Assembly: GCA_013032095.1 (NCBI GenBank)
Contig: WQBJ01000008.1
Coordinates: 89,756-153,755, forward strand
Direction of reading: 5' to 3'
DNA length: 64,000 nucleotides
DNA from: Ruegeria atlantica
GTDB taxonomy: Bacteria; Pseudomonadota; Alphaproteobacteria; Rhodobacterales; Rhodobacteraceae
In this document: positions 54,301 to 63,945 of the stretch, one piece after another
How positions within the stretch are numbered: the stretch's first letter is position 1
Layout of the letters: each line of letters starts with the position of its first letter
Notes under the pieces: model-generated
Told to the model about the DNA's origin: nothing
What the model saw: the letters and a program-made list of their open reading frames with translations, nothing else
Database searches by the model: none
Position numbers and translations under genes: made by a program

Positions 54301-55746
54301 TTGAGCCTCGTCTACCTATGGGTATTTCTCGTCACGCTTGCGCAGGTGTCTTTAGCCTTCGGAGTCACAGTCCACGCCGTTCTCAATAAGCGGGATACTC
54401 GCGCGGCTATCGGCTGGTCAGCTCTTGCTTGGCTCGCGCCGTTTGTAGGTTCTTTGGCGTATATCGTTCTGGGCGTTAACCGCATTAACCGGGCCGGCAC
54501 GCGAATGGGCCTTTCAGATATAATGCTTAAGATTCCAAGTTTCTCGCTCTCGGAGAGCGAGAGAGTGTTGTTTGAAGAGACCAATGTTCTACTTCCTCAC
54601 ATTGCCGGGTTAGCCCGCGCTGGGGAAGCTCTTAGCGCAAAGCCGCTCCTGCCAGGAAACACGGTCCATTGTCTGCGGGACGGTGATGAAGCCTATCCAG
54701 AAATGATTGCGGCTATCGATGCCGCCAAGTTTTCCGTTGGCCTGCTGAGCTATATTTTTGACAGCGACCGAGCGGGAGAGGAGTTCCTAAATGCTCTTGT
54801 TCGCGCTAAGGATCGCGGCGTGGAGGTGCGCGTTCTTATCGACGATGTTGGTGCGCGCTACAGCAAGGAGAACATGATTACTCGGTTGAAAGAGGCGGGG
54901 ATTGAGGCAGCGAGTTTTCTTCCGACAAGCGGGTTCTCCTCACGCCGCTTCTCAAACTTGAGAAACCACAGAAAAATCCTTGTTGTAGACGGCTGCATAG
55001 GCTTCACAGGCGGAACCAATATTCGCGAAGCTCATTGCCTGAACCTCAAACCCGAGGGGCCGACGCAATGCCTGCATTTCAAGTTTGAGGGGCCAGTCGT
55101 AAGCCACTTCAAGCAAGTATTTGTTACGGATTGGGCCTTTACCACTGGGGAGCAGTTGAGCGGCTCCGCCTGGTTTCCCGAGCTTTCCCGGCACGGCTCA
55201 GTCTGGTCGCGCGGAATTTCACACGGACCAGACGAGGACTTCGAGACACTTAGCAAACTCATTTTCGCCGCACTGTCGGCTGCGCGGGAACGTGTTCGCA
55301 TTGTCAGCCCTTATTTCCTTCCGGACTCTCGCTTGATTGAAGCGCTTTCAGTGGCGGCCCTCCGTGGCATCAAAGTCGAAATCTATCTTCCTTCCGACAA
55401 CAACGTGAAGATCGTCGAGTGGGCGGCCATGGGTCAGATCGGGCAAATTATGGAGCATGGTTGCCGCGTTTTTTTAACCAAGCCACCGTTCGATCACACG
55501 AAACTCATGCTGGTGGACGACGTGTGGGCTCTGGTCGGAAGCACCAATTGGGATCCCCGGAGCCTGCGATTGAATTTTGAGTTCAATGTTGAATGCTATC
55601 ATCGGGCATTGTCGGAAGAACTTCATGCTATCCTTGACGAAAAAACACTCGGTGCACGAGAAATGAGTCTCGAAGAGATCAAAGATCTCCCGCTTTGGGC
55701 CAAATTGCGTAACGGCTTGGCGCGGTTGCTCTCTCCCTACCTGTAG
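54301..55746 (+). CDS. Cardiolipin synthase-like phospholipase D protein
   Basis: A protein of about 481 residues with two N-terminal helices (PLDNc region, ending AYIVLGVNRI) and two PLD domains. Their motifs are HRKILVVDGCIGFTGGTNI and HTKLMLVDDVWALVGSTNWDPRS, both intact. The order matches bacterial ClsA, which condenses two phosphatidylglycerols at the inner membrane. The TTG at 54301 was chosen because GGGGGA lies 6 bp upstream; a TTG five codons earlier is the alternative. A PLD lipoprotein lies at 34-35.6 kb. Confidence 0.9.
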   Translation: MSLVYLWVFLVTLAQVSLAFGVTVHAVLNKRDTRAAIGWSALAWLAPFVGSLAYIVLGVNRINRAGTRMGLSDIMLKIPSFSLSESERVLFEETNVLLPHIAGLARAGEALSAKPLLPGNTVHCLRDGDEAYPEMIAAIDAAKFSVGLLSYIFDSDRAGEEFLNALVRAKDRGVEVRVLIDDVGARYSKENMITRLKEAGIEAASFLPTSGFSSRRFSNLRNHRKILVVDGCIGFTGGTNIREAHCLNLKPEGPTQCLHFKFEGPVVSHFKQVFVTDWAFTTGEQLSGSAWFPELSRHGSVWSRGISHGPDEDFETLSKLIFAALSAARERVRIVSPYFLPDSRLIEALSVAALRGIKVEIYLPSDNNVKIVEWAAMGQIGQIMEHGCRVFLTKPPFDHTKLMLVDDVWALVGSTNWDPRSLRLNFEFNVECYHRALSEELHAILDEKTLGAREMSLEEIKDLPLWAKLRNGLARLLSPYL

Positions 55747-55892
55747 CAACGACAAATAGGGCTAAGAAGCATATTCCGCGGTATGACCAAGAAATACGAT
55801 TGTTAAAGTTTCAGTATTCTTCCAGTTGGCTCAGCTCGTCGAGTGTCCACCGAGTGGTGTTCATGAGAGACAGGCAACTTTCTGACGGCGCC

Positions 55893-56126
55893 TTAGTTGC
55901 ACGGAGGTTGGTTCTGTCCACCGCAAACGTTTGCACCAATTTGAGCACCAGCAGCCGCACCTACAAGAGTGGCAGCTGTTCGTCCGCTACCCGACCCGAT
56001 TTGGTTTCCCACTGCTGCGCCGACTAGAGCACCTGAGGCAGCGTTGACGCCTTGATTATTTGTGCAAGCTGAAAGAAATGCGCCGCAACAAGTCATCACC
56101 ACTGCAATCTTCATAAACCTATTCAT
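55893..56126 (-). CDS. Glycine-zipper lipoprotein
   Basis: A 77-residue lipoprotein: MNRFMKIAVVMTCCGAFLSAC, then a glycine-zipper stretch (ASGALVGAAVGNQIGSGSGRTAATLVGAAAGAQIGANVCGG) of the kind that inserts in or associates with membranes. It has a C-terminal pair of cysteines. The start at 56126 was preferred over ATG 56138 because GGAG sits 7 bp upstream. It is convergent with the cardiolipin synthase gene. Confidence 0.85.
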   Translation of the reverse strand: MNRFMKIAVVMTCCGAFLSACTNNQGVNAASGALVGAAVGNQIGSGSGRTAATLVGAAAGAQIGANVCGGQNQPPCN

Positions 56127-56331
56127 CAGAGTCTCCATTTGCTGAACGTATCACAGTTTTTGGTAGGAAAAATGTAGTCCAGCTCTCGATCAACTTCAAA
56201 CACGATGCTGAACTAGAAATTTTTGTGAATACTCAAGATTGATCTTTCTCTTACGTTGGATTTTGTCGATCTAGTAATCGCAGAGTTGCAGCTCTCACCT
56301 GCATTGCGTTGCTCAAGCCACTTGAAAGTCG

Positions 56332-58149
56332 TCAGTATGGGAACAAAATCGGCGCGATCGCCACGGCTGCGATCCCGGTCAGGATGGTCAGTGGCACACC
56401 GAGTTTTAGAAAGTCGGAAAAGCTGTAGCCTCCAGGTGCAACAACCAATGTGACCACGGGGGTTGAAATGGGCATGGAAAAGGACGCCGACGCAGCAATC
56501 AGAACGCAAAGCGCCACCGGGTAGGGTGAAATTCCAAGCGCCTCAGCCGCAGAGATCGCGATTGGTGCCACGAGCACGGCAGAAGCCGTGTTGGAAAGAA
56601 CCAAACCCAACAAAGCGGTCAAAACGAAGATCGCCGACATAACGGCCCTTGGGCTGGCATCGCCGACAAGGTGCAGCAATTGCTCGACGATAAGATCGGA
56701 ACCTCCGGTGACTTGCAATGCGTCCGCCAAGGGCAGCATCCCTGCAATTAGTACAAGGCTTGGAAGCTTGACGGCGCGATAGGCGTCTTCAGCAGATAGT
56801 GTGCGAAATACAACTGCAGCAACAGCGGCTATCAGGACCGCGGCCGTAATCGAAACGAGCTCAAACAGCGTCGCTGCGATCATTCCGGCCATAATTATTA
56901 TTGCGGCCCAGAACCCCGACGCAGCGGGTGGTATGGATTGCCGTTCCTGAGGAAAGGACAACAGCACGAGCGTGTCGTGCCGTTTGACGGCTCGATCCAA
57001 CGCGTCCCAAGGTCCAACGATCAACAGTCGATCCCCGGATTGCAACGTTGTCCCCGTTATTTCCTCGACGGGTTCGCCATCTCTGACTAACGCGACGACC
57101 TCGACGTCTTTTGCCTCCACACCAAGTCCATTGCTCACGGCCTTGCCAATCAACGGGGACTCTGGGTGAACCAAAACATCCGAGAACCCAATCTCGTCGA
57201 TCCACGTGTCGATCTTGTTTGCAGGGTCGATCCTTTCAGAGAACTCAGGTCTCTGCGCGAGGGTCTTTAGTGACTCTTCCGAACCGCGCACGAATATACG
57301 ATCCCCGCGTAGTAACTCCATTCCATTGCGGAACATCGCCGGGATGAATTTGCCTTTTGCACCTGACCTCAATCGGATTACAATATTGGGCTCGTCTCCG
57401 ATCAACTCGGCGACGTCTTCCGCAGGAACTTTCTTGGCGACCACGAGAATTTCAGACTGAACATGTAGATCAAATGATCTCCACATCCTTGCAAGGGTTG
57501 TTCCGGTTTTCGCCATGTCCCCTTCTTGGATATCTGTGACAGACTGAAGACGGTGCCGACCCCAAAACAGGATGAAAACAACCGCAACCAAAAGAACAAG
57601 CGCGCCGATCAGGAAAAAGGAAAACAGACCCAAAGGCTGATAGCCCTGAGCAACCAGTTCATCGCTGACGACCAAATTTGGAGGCGTGGCGATAAGGGTC
57701 AGCATGCCGCTGATCAACGCGGCATAGGACATCGGCATCAGAAGCCGCGCCTTGTCGTTTCCAGTTTGCTCGGAGATTCGTAGAATGATCGGAATGAATA
57801 TTGCGACAACCGCCGTAGAACTCATGACGCTTCCCAGAAGAGCGGTGCTGACCATTATAAGGATCAGAAGGTTGGTCTCCCGGCTGCCACCGTAGCGCAT
57901 AATTGAGTCACCAACCGCGCGCGCTACACCGGTTCTGTCCAGCATTTCCCCCAGCACAAGAAGACAAGCGACAAGGATTACAACGCTGTTCCCAAAGCCC
58001 GATAGACTTTCCCCAATTGTCAGCGTGCCGCTAAGGGCGAGTGCAATGACCACTATCAAAGCGACGAAGTCGTAGCGAACTCGATTGCTTGCCATCAGCA
58101 CGCCAGCGACGGCGATCAATGCAAAGACAAAACCGGCCTCATTGGTCAT
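56332..58149 (-). CDS. SLC13/DASS-family permease with TrkA-C domains
   Basis: A 605-residue inner-membrane carrier. Two membrane blocks (residues 1-190 and about 410-605) flank two RCK/TrkA-C domains (about 215-375: EPNIVIRLRSGAKGKF, SDVLVHPESPLIGKAV). Repeated SNT-like hairpin motifs (SSTAVVAIFIPI, SNTASAVLVAPIAISAAEALG, MPISTPVVTLVVAPGGYSFSDF) mark the transport core. Sulfate, dicarboxylate or other anions are possible substrates. Start MTNEAGF has a GGGGGTAAA site. It follows an ABC membrane-domain gene by 48 bp on the same strand. Confidence 0.9.
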   Translation of the reverse strand: MTNEAGFVFALIAVAGVLMASNRVRYDFVALIVVIALALSGTLTIGESLSGFGNSVVILVACLLVLGEMLDRTGVARAVGDSIMRYGGSRETNLLILIMVSTALLGSVMSSTAVVAIFIPIILRISEQTGNDKARLLMPMSYAALISGMLTLIATPPNLVVSDELVAQGYQPLGLFSFFLIGALVLLVAVVFILFWGRHRLQSVTDIQEGDMAKTGTTLARMWRSFDLHVQSEILVVAKKVPAEDVAELIGDEPNIVIRLRSGAKGKFIPAMFRNGMELLRGDRIFVRGSEESLKTLAQRPEFSERIDPANKIDTWIDEIGFSDVLVHPESPLIGKAVSNGLGVEAKDVEVVALVRDGEPVEEITGTTLQSGDRLLIVGPWDALDRAVKRHDTLVLLSFPQERQSIPPAASGFWAAIIIMAGMIAATLFELVSITAAVLIAAVAAVVFRTLSAEDAYRAVKLPSLVLIAGMLPLADALQVTGGSDLIVEQLLHLVGDASPRAVMSAIFVLTALLGLVLSNTASAVLVAPIAISAAEALGISPYPVALCVLIAASASFSMPISTPVVTLVVAPGGYSFSDFLKLGVPLTILTGIAAVAIAPILFPY

Positions 58150-58197
58150 TGCTTTACCCCCTTGAAACAACAGGCCGACAATCCAGCCGGGCAAAGT

Positions 58198-59118
58198 TCA
58201 GTTGGTTGCGTCAGCCATATCTACGCCCGCTTCCCGCAGCAGTTCAAATTTCACAGCTGTTGCGCTGACCTGTCGATAAAAGGCAATCAACTGCCGCGTC
58301 GGGCCCTGAAGACGTGTCAAACCTACGGTGGCGGCGACGACTGTGCCGACATCCGTATTGCCCTTCAGGACCTGCCAACCGCCCACGACAAGAACCCCCA
58401 CGGTCCCGGCTCCGTTAATAGCGCTGAGAACAAATTTCGAAGATAACTTCCAAACGAATATCCGAGAACGCGTGTCGTAAATCTCGTCAAATTTAGGCGT
58501 GATTTCCACAGCCGAGCGATCAGGATCAACAAGCCAATTGGTGGCTTTGCGCAATGTGTGGACCCTGTCTGACACAAATGAGTTCACGCGCGTCTGAACA
58601 AAAAGAACAATAAACACCTGAGGGATAATCATACCGATTGCAATCAGCCCCAGAGAGGGTTGGTTAGCTGCAATGTACCCGACAATCACAACAAGGGTTC
58701 CGGCCTGTACGATGGGTTCAGACAAAGCGCTTCCCGAGAACTTTCCCACTTGTTCTGCTTCGGCCGACACCATTGTGGCCTTCGCGCCATAGGCAATTTT
58801 CTCGGCCCCGGCGGGGTTTTCACGGGACAGATTGCAAATGCGCTTGCGCAGCTTGCGGATCATGTCTTCGCCCAGAACACTCGAAAGATATCCCAGCACC
58901 CATTTTAGCGCGAGGCTCAGAGTAATCACGCCGCCCATCGCCGCTCCAAGCCACAGCAAGCCCTCGGGGCTTATGTTCTTTTCGGTCAGACCGTTCACGA
59001 TTTCCTTCTGGTAGTTCAGAGGAAACGCCGCCAGGGCGGCAATGGCCAGCGACAGAAAGATGTTGACCACCTGACGCTGTCCCGTTGTTCTCCAAATGGA
59101 TCTATAAAATTCAATCAC
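58198..59118 (-). CDS. Stand-alone ABC exporter membrane domain (ABC_membrane_3 type)
   Basis: A 306-residue protein with the six-helix arrangement of a type-I ABC exporter and the typical long cytoplasmic loops (LGEDMIRKLRKRICNLSRENP, SRSAVEIT-like DPDRSAVEITPKFDEIYDTRSRIF). It has no ATPase domain, and none is encoded nearby. This fits PF13748-like orphan membrane domains, whose role is unknown. The GTG at 59118 was chosen for its GGGGGAA site; the frame runs to a GTG at 59307. The C-terminus is helical (RQVSATAVKFELLREAGVDM). Confidence 0.7.
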   Translation of the reverse strand: MIEFYRSIWRTTGQRQVVNIFLSLAIAALAAFPLNYQKEIVNGLTEKNISPEGLLWLGAAMGGVITLSLALKWVLGYLSSVLGEDMIRKLRKRICNLSRENPAGAEKIAYGAKATMVSAEAEQVGKFSGSALSEPIVQAGTLVVIVGYIAANQPSLGLIAIGMIIPQVFIVLFVQTRVNSFVSDRVHTLRKATNWLVDPDRSAVEITPKFDEIYDTRSRIFVWKLSSKFVLSAINGAGTVGVLVVGGWQVLKGNTDVGTVVAATVGLTRLQGPTRQLIAFYRQVSATAVKFELLREAGVDMADATN

Positions 59119-59474
59119 TTCACGTTCCCCCAAGTTTCTTGTTGCACCTTTGCTGAACGATGCAGGTGTTGTGAACGCACTGTAACACTCGATTTCATTC
59201 GCATAAAAAGATGCGTTTCCGCCTGGCAGTTGCGATAAGTTTGGACCCCGCGAATTCTCGAAAGAACAACGGCTTTGATTTGGTTTTGCGGGCTTGGGGA
59301 AGGTCACTGATCCCGAGTTTGGGTCTTGCGCTGCTGTGCCAACTGCTGTGTAAATCCTCTACTCTAACTCTCAAGTGCAGCTCTCGGATCGTACGCCTCA
59401 CCCACCTGTATATTTGATTATTTGCATATTTTTTCCTACACTGCTGCTTCAGATTTTCTGCTTGGGGGGCAGTC
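59119..59474. promoter_or_regulatory. Divergent promoter region
   Basis: About 355 bp between the minus-strand ABC membrane-domain gene and the plus-strand DUF3604 gene. AT-rich stretches near 59400-59450 could be the promoter of the latter. If the longer GTG start of the ABC gene were used, half of this region would be coding. Confidence 0.4.
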
Positions 59475-61388
59475 ATGAGAACTCATTTTGACCCGTCGAT
59501 TTTATTACATGCTACAACTGCCTTAGCGCTTTCATTGGGAACGCAAGCAGTTGGTTTCGAAGGCGAAGTACCTCCCGATACTGTGGTCCCTACGCAGACC
59601 TACTCTCCGTTTGTTGACCGATCTTATCCTGATCAGGTTCTCTTCGGTGATCTTCACTTTCACACTGAAATCTCGTTTGACGCAGGGCTTGTTGGGACCT
59701 CATTGAACATCCATGACGCCTTCCGCGTGGCGCGAGGAGAGAGAGTAACCTCAAACACCGGGCAGCCTGTTCAGCTCATCAGGCCCCTCGATTTCCTCGC
59801 CATTACCGAACACGCAGAAATGTTGGGGCTTGCCACCGCCATTCGCGCGGCAGACCCTCGGCTTTTGGCCGACGACTGGGGCCGCCTGACTTATGAAAGG
59901 TTCAATTCTGGGCAGGAAGGTCGGATGGAGGCGTTTGCCGACATCATCGAAATCGCATCGATCGAAGGCCGGGACCCCACTGCTGGTTTGGGTTTAGACG
60001 GGGACCTTTGGCAACAGATCGTGGAAACTGTCGACGATTACTACGAACCCGGCGTCTTCACATCGCTGGCGGGTTACGAATGGACATCGACACCACGTGG
60101 CGACAACCTCCACCGCGTCGTGATCTTTGGGGACGGTGCTGACAAAACCAGCCGGACGCGCCCATATACTTTCTTTGAAAGCGAAGATCCCGAACCGCTG
60201 TGGGATTATCTGGCAGCCTACGAAGAAGAGACGGGCGGAAGCGCCATTTCTGTTCCGCATAACGGAAATATATCCAACGGAATAATGTTCGCGCCCACCA
60301 AGTTTGATGGTTCGCCCATGGACGCGGAATACGCCGCCAAACGTATTCGTTGGGAACCAATGCATGAGGTGACCCAAATCAAGGGGGATGAGGAAACGCA
60401 TCCCTACCTGTCACCTGATGATGAGTTCGCGGATTTTGAAACTTGGGACGTAGCAAACATCTCGGGCACCGTCGCCAAGACACCTGAAATGCTGCGTTAC
60501 GAGTATGGACGCTCTGCTTTGAAGGTCGGGCTTGAGGTTCAGCGGGAGACGGGCGTAAACCCGTTCAAGTTCGGCTTCTACGGTACAACGGACACGCACA
60601 CTGCGCTGCCGACCACCCGGGAGGACAACTACTTCGGCAAGTACCAACACACAGAGCCTTCGGAAAACCGTCACAACTTCGATGTGATCCCGGCCGAAGA
60701 CCCGGCATTGCGTATCATTACGGCGCAAGAATCGGCTGCGGGGCTTACCGCTGTTTGGGCACGCGAAAACACGCGTGAGGAAGTCCACGGCGCCATCAAG
60801 CGCAAGGAAGCCTACGCTACGACAGGGCCGCGAATGCGAGTCCGGGTCTTTGGCGGCTGGGGTTTCGATGCCGATGATCTATACGCCTCGGATTTTGTGT
60901 CCAATGGATATCAGAACGGTGTGCCAATGGGAGGTGATCTGAAAAATGCGCCTGAAGGAGTTTCTCCCGGTTTCTTGATCCGTGCGCTGCGCGATCCGGA
61001 TGGCGCAAACCTCGACCGTGTCCAAATCATCAAAGGCTGGATCGACGAGAGTGGTGAAACCCATGAGCGGATCTTTGATGTGGCCGTCTCCGGTGACCGA
61101 GAGATCGGAGAAGATGGTCGCGCACGCGAACCAGTGGGCTCGACGGTAGAAGTTGAAAACGCGACATACAGCAACTCAATTGGTTCCGTGGAACTCGCCG
61201 CGTATTGGCAAGACCCGGATTTTGACGCGGATAACAACGCGTTTTATTATGTGAGAGTGATCGAAATTCCAAAGCCACGTTGGACGACTATAGACGCAGC
61301 TTTCTATAATATTCCGCTGCCTGAGGCCGTCCCTGCAGAAGTCCAAGACCGGGCTTACACATCGCCGATTTGGTACAGCGCCGAATAG
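59475..61388 (+). CDS. DUF3604 domain-containing exported protein
   Basis: A 637-residue protein matching the DUF3604 family. The N-terminus has a weak signal-like stretch (LLHATTALALSLGTQAVG). Metal-site-like motifs are VLFGDLHFHTEISFDAG and LDFLAITEHAEMLGL near the N-terminus, and VPHNGNISNG and FGFYGTTDTHTALPTTREDNYFGK further on. These are PHP/amidohydrolase-like His/Asp clusters. The function of the family is unknown; a hydrolytic role is inferred. GGGGGGC lies upstream of the ATG. Confidence 0.85.
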   Translation: MRTHFDPSILLHATTALALSLGTQAVGFEGEVPPDTVVPTQTYSPFVDRSYPDQVLFGDLHFHTEISFDAGLVGTSLNIHDAFRVARGERVTSNTGQPVQLIRPLDFLAITEHAEMLGLATAIRAADPRLLADDWGRLTYERFNSGQEGRMEAFADIIEIASIEGRDPTAGLGLDGDLWQQIVETVDDYYEPGVFTSLAGYEWTSTPRGDNLHRVVIFGDGADKTSRTRPYTFFESEDPEPLWDYLAAYEEETGGSAISVPHNGNISNGIMFAPTKFDGSPMDAEYAAKRIRWEPMHEVTQIKGDEETHPYLSPDDEFADFETWDVANISGTVAKTPEMLRYEYGRSALKVGLEVQRETGVNPFKFGFYGTTDTHTALPTTREDNYFGKYQHTEPSENRHNFDVIPAEDPALRIITAQESAAGLTAVWARENTREEVHGAIKRKEAYATTGPRMRVRVFGGWGFDADDLYASDFVSNGYQNGVPMGGDLKNAPEGVSPGFLIRALRDPDGANLDRVQIIKGWIDESGETHERIFDVAVSGDREIGEDGRAREPVGSTVEVENATYSNSIGSVELAAYWQDPDFDADNNAFYYVRVIEIPKPRWTTIDAAFYNIPLPEAVPAEVQDRAYTSPIWYSAE

Positions 61389-61633
61389 TTGATTTAGTTT
61401 ACATGGCGGAACCGTTCATAGTCGGCTTAGACCCCAAGGGCGTCGCTGGGAAACAACGCAATGGCTGCAGCACTGGTTGTCGTTGACGGCTGCCATGCGG
61501 ACAAATCTGCTTTTGAGTCTGTTCGTTAGAAAAGTCATTTCCGTGCCGTGATGCACACCGTGTATTCTCTCACACCATTCATCTATTCAGCATCAAAATT
61601 CACGACTTTATCATATGTGCAACTGGCTTTGCG

Positions 61634-62296
61634 TTATTGCACCAACGCCAATGGGCCAAGGCCGTTCGGTATAATTGGAAGTTCGAAATACGAATCCAGA
61701 CCACCACTACAAGAGGTCCATGTATCGGCACTGCCGTAATCAATCAGGCCTGTCACCTCGGCAAATATGCCCTCAATGCCAGCCACATCAGAGCCTAGTT
61801 TTAACATCCCTTGCCCACCGATCTGGACACCTCGAAGATTATTGTTGGAACCAAACTCGATGTCACTCAAAGAGAAAAGGTAAACGTTAAAAAAGCCGCT
61901 AGAGCAAAACCCCGGAGCTCCGACATTATTGTTGGACCCTAGCAAGACTTTGTCTGGGCTGGCAAAAACGACATTTGACAAGTTCACATTGGACCCGACC
62001 TTCACTTCCTTTCCAGCAACAATCGCAATATCGGAAATGGTGCGGTTCGACCCCAAATCTGCAACCTCGTCGACCACATAGAGCGTGTTTGGAGCCAAAG
62101 TCGTGTCTTTGTCTATCTCCGATAAGTGGACAGGTCCATTGGTGATGAATGGCGGCAAATTTGCGATAGAAGACTGCACGCCATTGATGATCGCTGGTAC
62201 GAGTGGCGGAAGTGCCAAAGTGTAGTCCGCCTCGGTAAGCGCATCAGACACGCCACTATTCGCGCCGCCTTGCTCGAAGTCATCTGTGTCGTTCAT
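61634..62296 (-). pseudogene. Fragment of a Tad-like protein (C-terminal repeat domain)
   Basis: A 220-codon frame, MNDTDDFEQGGANSGV onwards, with repeated 'GSN' strand motifs: LGSNRTISDIAIVAGKEVKVGSNVNLSNVVFAS, LLGSNNNVG, EFGSNNNLRGVQIGG, LGSDVAGIEG. I recall this pattern from the C-terminal part of alphaproteobacterial Tad-domain (TadG-related) proteins; the N-terminal anchor is absent. The frame stays open 25 codons before the ATG with no start codon and no ribosome site, so the 5' end appears cut off. It could still be expressed as a short protein. Confidence 0.5.
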
Positions 62297-62545
62297 CGCA
62301 ATTGTAGAGCCCGCGTCGAACGCATTGTCCGATGGACTGTGATTACGCCAGCGACGGCTGCATGACTACAAAACAACTCTGGAAGTTATTGTGTTTGGAC
62401 ATTGGGCTCTAAGCGGTCATCTGACGACCTCTAACAAGCACAAGGCGGTTCAACCGTGCGGAGCGTCCGGTATGCGGACAAAGCTGCCTTAGAAGAATTG
62501 ACCTAAGTCCAAGAGTAGTTGGCTCTCAAGGATGCAAGCGGCATG

Positions 62546-63427
62546 CTAAGAGTTTTTTGGACAACTGCTGTCTATAAGCTCTTCGACGCTACTTTTAGTT
62601 TCCTCAATCAAAGTTCCAACGCCAAATTCATCCCGATAGAGAATTTTCAGCAGTAGTAAGTCAAAATCCGACAATTCAACATCCCCCTGACTATGTGAAA
62701 ACTCGTAGTCAAAGATGCTGCCGACCTCCACACCTTCAGAAATCCCAAAAGTATTGTAAAACTCCTCAGATATGCACCGCCTCATTGTCACTTCGTCAAT
62801 GTCAGTCCGAATCCATACTTGAGCTCTTTCAATGCGACCGTGCGACTTAAGATGATTTATTGCGACACAACTTTGATCTGTTTTCAGAAACTCCTTAAAA
62901 AATGTCTCTAACTGATGTTTTTCTTCCGAGTTTGCCGCCACACTCGGTGGAGCAATCCACGCATCTAAATGTTCTTGAAAACGGCGGGATGCAAAATCTT
63001 TGTCAACAAAGACCAAGAAGATAAAGTTATCAGCGTTCTTCGGCTTTTCAAAAATGGCACGGACACCGGTCACCGATCTTATTTTTTCCAGCGTCTTCAA
63101 CAAAGCGTCTTCTGCGACAAAGGCTATTTCCGTAGATGGAAATCGCTTCTCACCCGCTACGACTAAAAAATAGTCTTCCGTTCTTTTGTGCAACTTAGCT
63201 CTGCACACTTCCCCTTCTGAAAAACAAAATTCGCGCTGATGAACCATCATTGAGAATCTATCGGCGAACGTCATGTCTTCGCTTTTCTGATAGTTATCAA
63301 TTATTTCACATTCATGCGGACTCAGTAATTCAACCGCATTCGCGCTGTTGGCCAACAACGCAAAACATAAAGTGAATATCCGGCTAGCCCCCAAACACGG
63401 CAACAGGCGACGTGTGATTCTCTTCAA
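62546..63427 (-). CDS. DUF2927-like secreted protein
   Basis: A 293-residue protein. The signal peptide (LPCLGASRIFTLCFALLANSANA) and a mature part with the DUF2927-like core (IAFVAEDALLKTLEKIRSVTGVRAIFEKPKNADNFIFLVFVDKDF) are seen. The second half has a conserved-looking Cys pattern (TDQSCVAIN, RRCISEEFYNTFG). The TTG at 63427 has GGAGG 6 bp upstream and starts the signal peptide directly. The frame runs about 98 codons further upstream through palindromic sequence, but that part has no protein character. Function unknown. Confidence 0.75.
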   Translation of the reverse strand: MKRITRRLLPCLGASRIFTLCFALLANSANAVELLSPHECEIIDNYQKSEDMTFADRFSMMVHQREFCFSEGEVCRAKLHKRTEDYFLVVAGEKRFPSTEIAFVAEDALLKTLEKIRSVTGVRAIFEKPKNADNFIFLVFVDKDFASRRFQEHLDAWIAPPSVAANSEEKHQLETFFKEFLKTDQSCVAINHLKSHGRIERAQVWIRTDIDEVTMRRCISEEFYNTFGISEGVEVGSIFDYEFSHSQGDVELSDFDLLLLKILYRDEFGVGTLIEETKSSVEELIDSSCPKNS

Positions 63428-63665
63428 GGCTGCCTCCAGTGTCGCAAAAAATTTTCTATTCTGGATGTACAAAATAATGAGACGAAAGCAACCTGAGACG
63501 ATGCAGGTGGGCAAACTGACATCGGAATAGTCTTTCAAGGCTGTCTGACGGCGTGACGGCGCGAGCAGGGACAAGTTGCGAACTGCAGTTCTTTGCTCTT
63601 GCGGAATTGTCGGCAAGGGCTCTAAGTCGTTATTCGTGACTTCGGCTTGAAGCGTTATTTCTCTT

Positions 63666-63716
63666 CCCGGGGTATACGCGGGGCCGGGTATACCCCGGGT
63701 AGGGAGAAACTCCCTA
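63666..63716. repeat. Two adjoining perfect palindromes
   Basis: CCCGGGGTATAC and GTATACCCCGGG pair over 12 bp with a 10-base spacer (63666-63699). Directly after comes TAGGGAG-AAA-CTCCCTA, a 7-bp hairpin (63700-63716). They lie between the DUF2927-like gene and the tRNA, close to the island end. Confidence 0.65.
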
Positions 63717-63750
63717 TGCATACGCCTAGGGGCAACGCAGTTTCACTTGG

Positions 63751-63777
63751 CTGACGGTGCTGACAGCACTGACAGTG
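63751..63777. repeat. Three tandem 9-bp repeats
   Basis: CTGACGGTG, CTGACAGCA and CTGACAGTG follow one another without spacing. Iteron-like arrays of this size can bind a protein; no replication or integration gene is near, so the role is unknown. The remainder of 63428-63945 holds no gene that I can support. Confidence 0.45.
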
Positions 63778-63901
63778 GAGGCGCGTTGGTTTTCATTAGG
63801 AGAAAGAATCAGCCTCAGTTTCGCAAGTGGTACGTAGCCGAAGTTTGCTCTCTTGCGTAGTACCGCTGTAGCACCGGATGCTGTCGCTCTAGATGCAGAA
63901 G

Positions 63902-63917
63902 GCGCCCCTTGGGGCGC
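63902..63917 (-). terminator. Hairpin downstream of tRNA-Met
   Basis: GCGCCCC and GGGGCGC pair perfectly around TT, 29 bp beyond the tRNA 3' end on the minus strand, and CCTTCTGC follows. It probably ends the tRNA transcript. Confidence 0.55.
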
Positions 63918-63945
63918 TAAGTGTTTGATATTTGACCTTAAAGAT

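Noticed and set aside
63428..63721. N-terminal extension of the DUF2927-like gene
   Set aside because: It would place about 98 residues before a clear signal peptide and translate a palindrome cluster; the TTG with GGAGG fits better.
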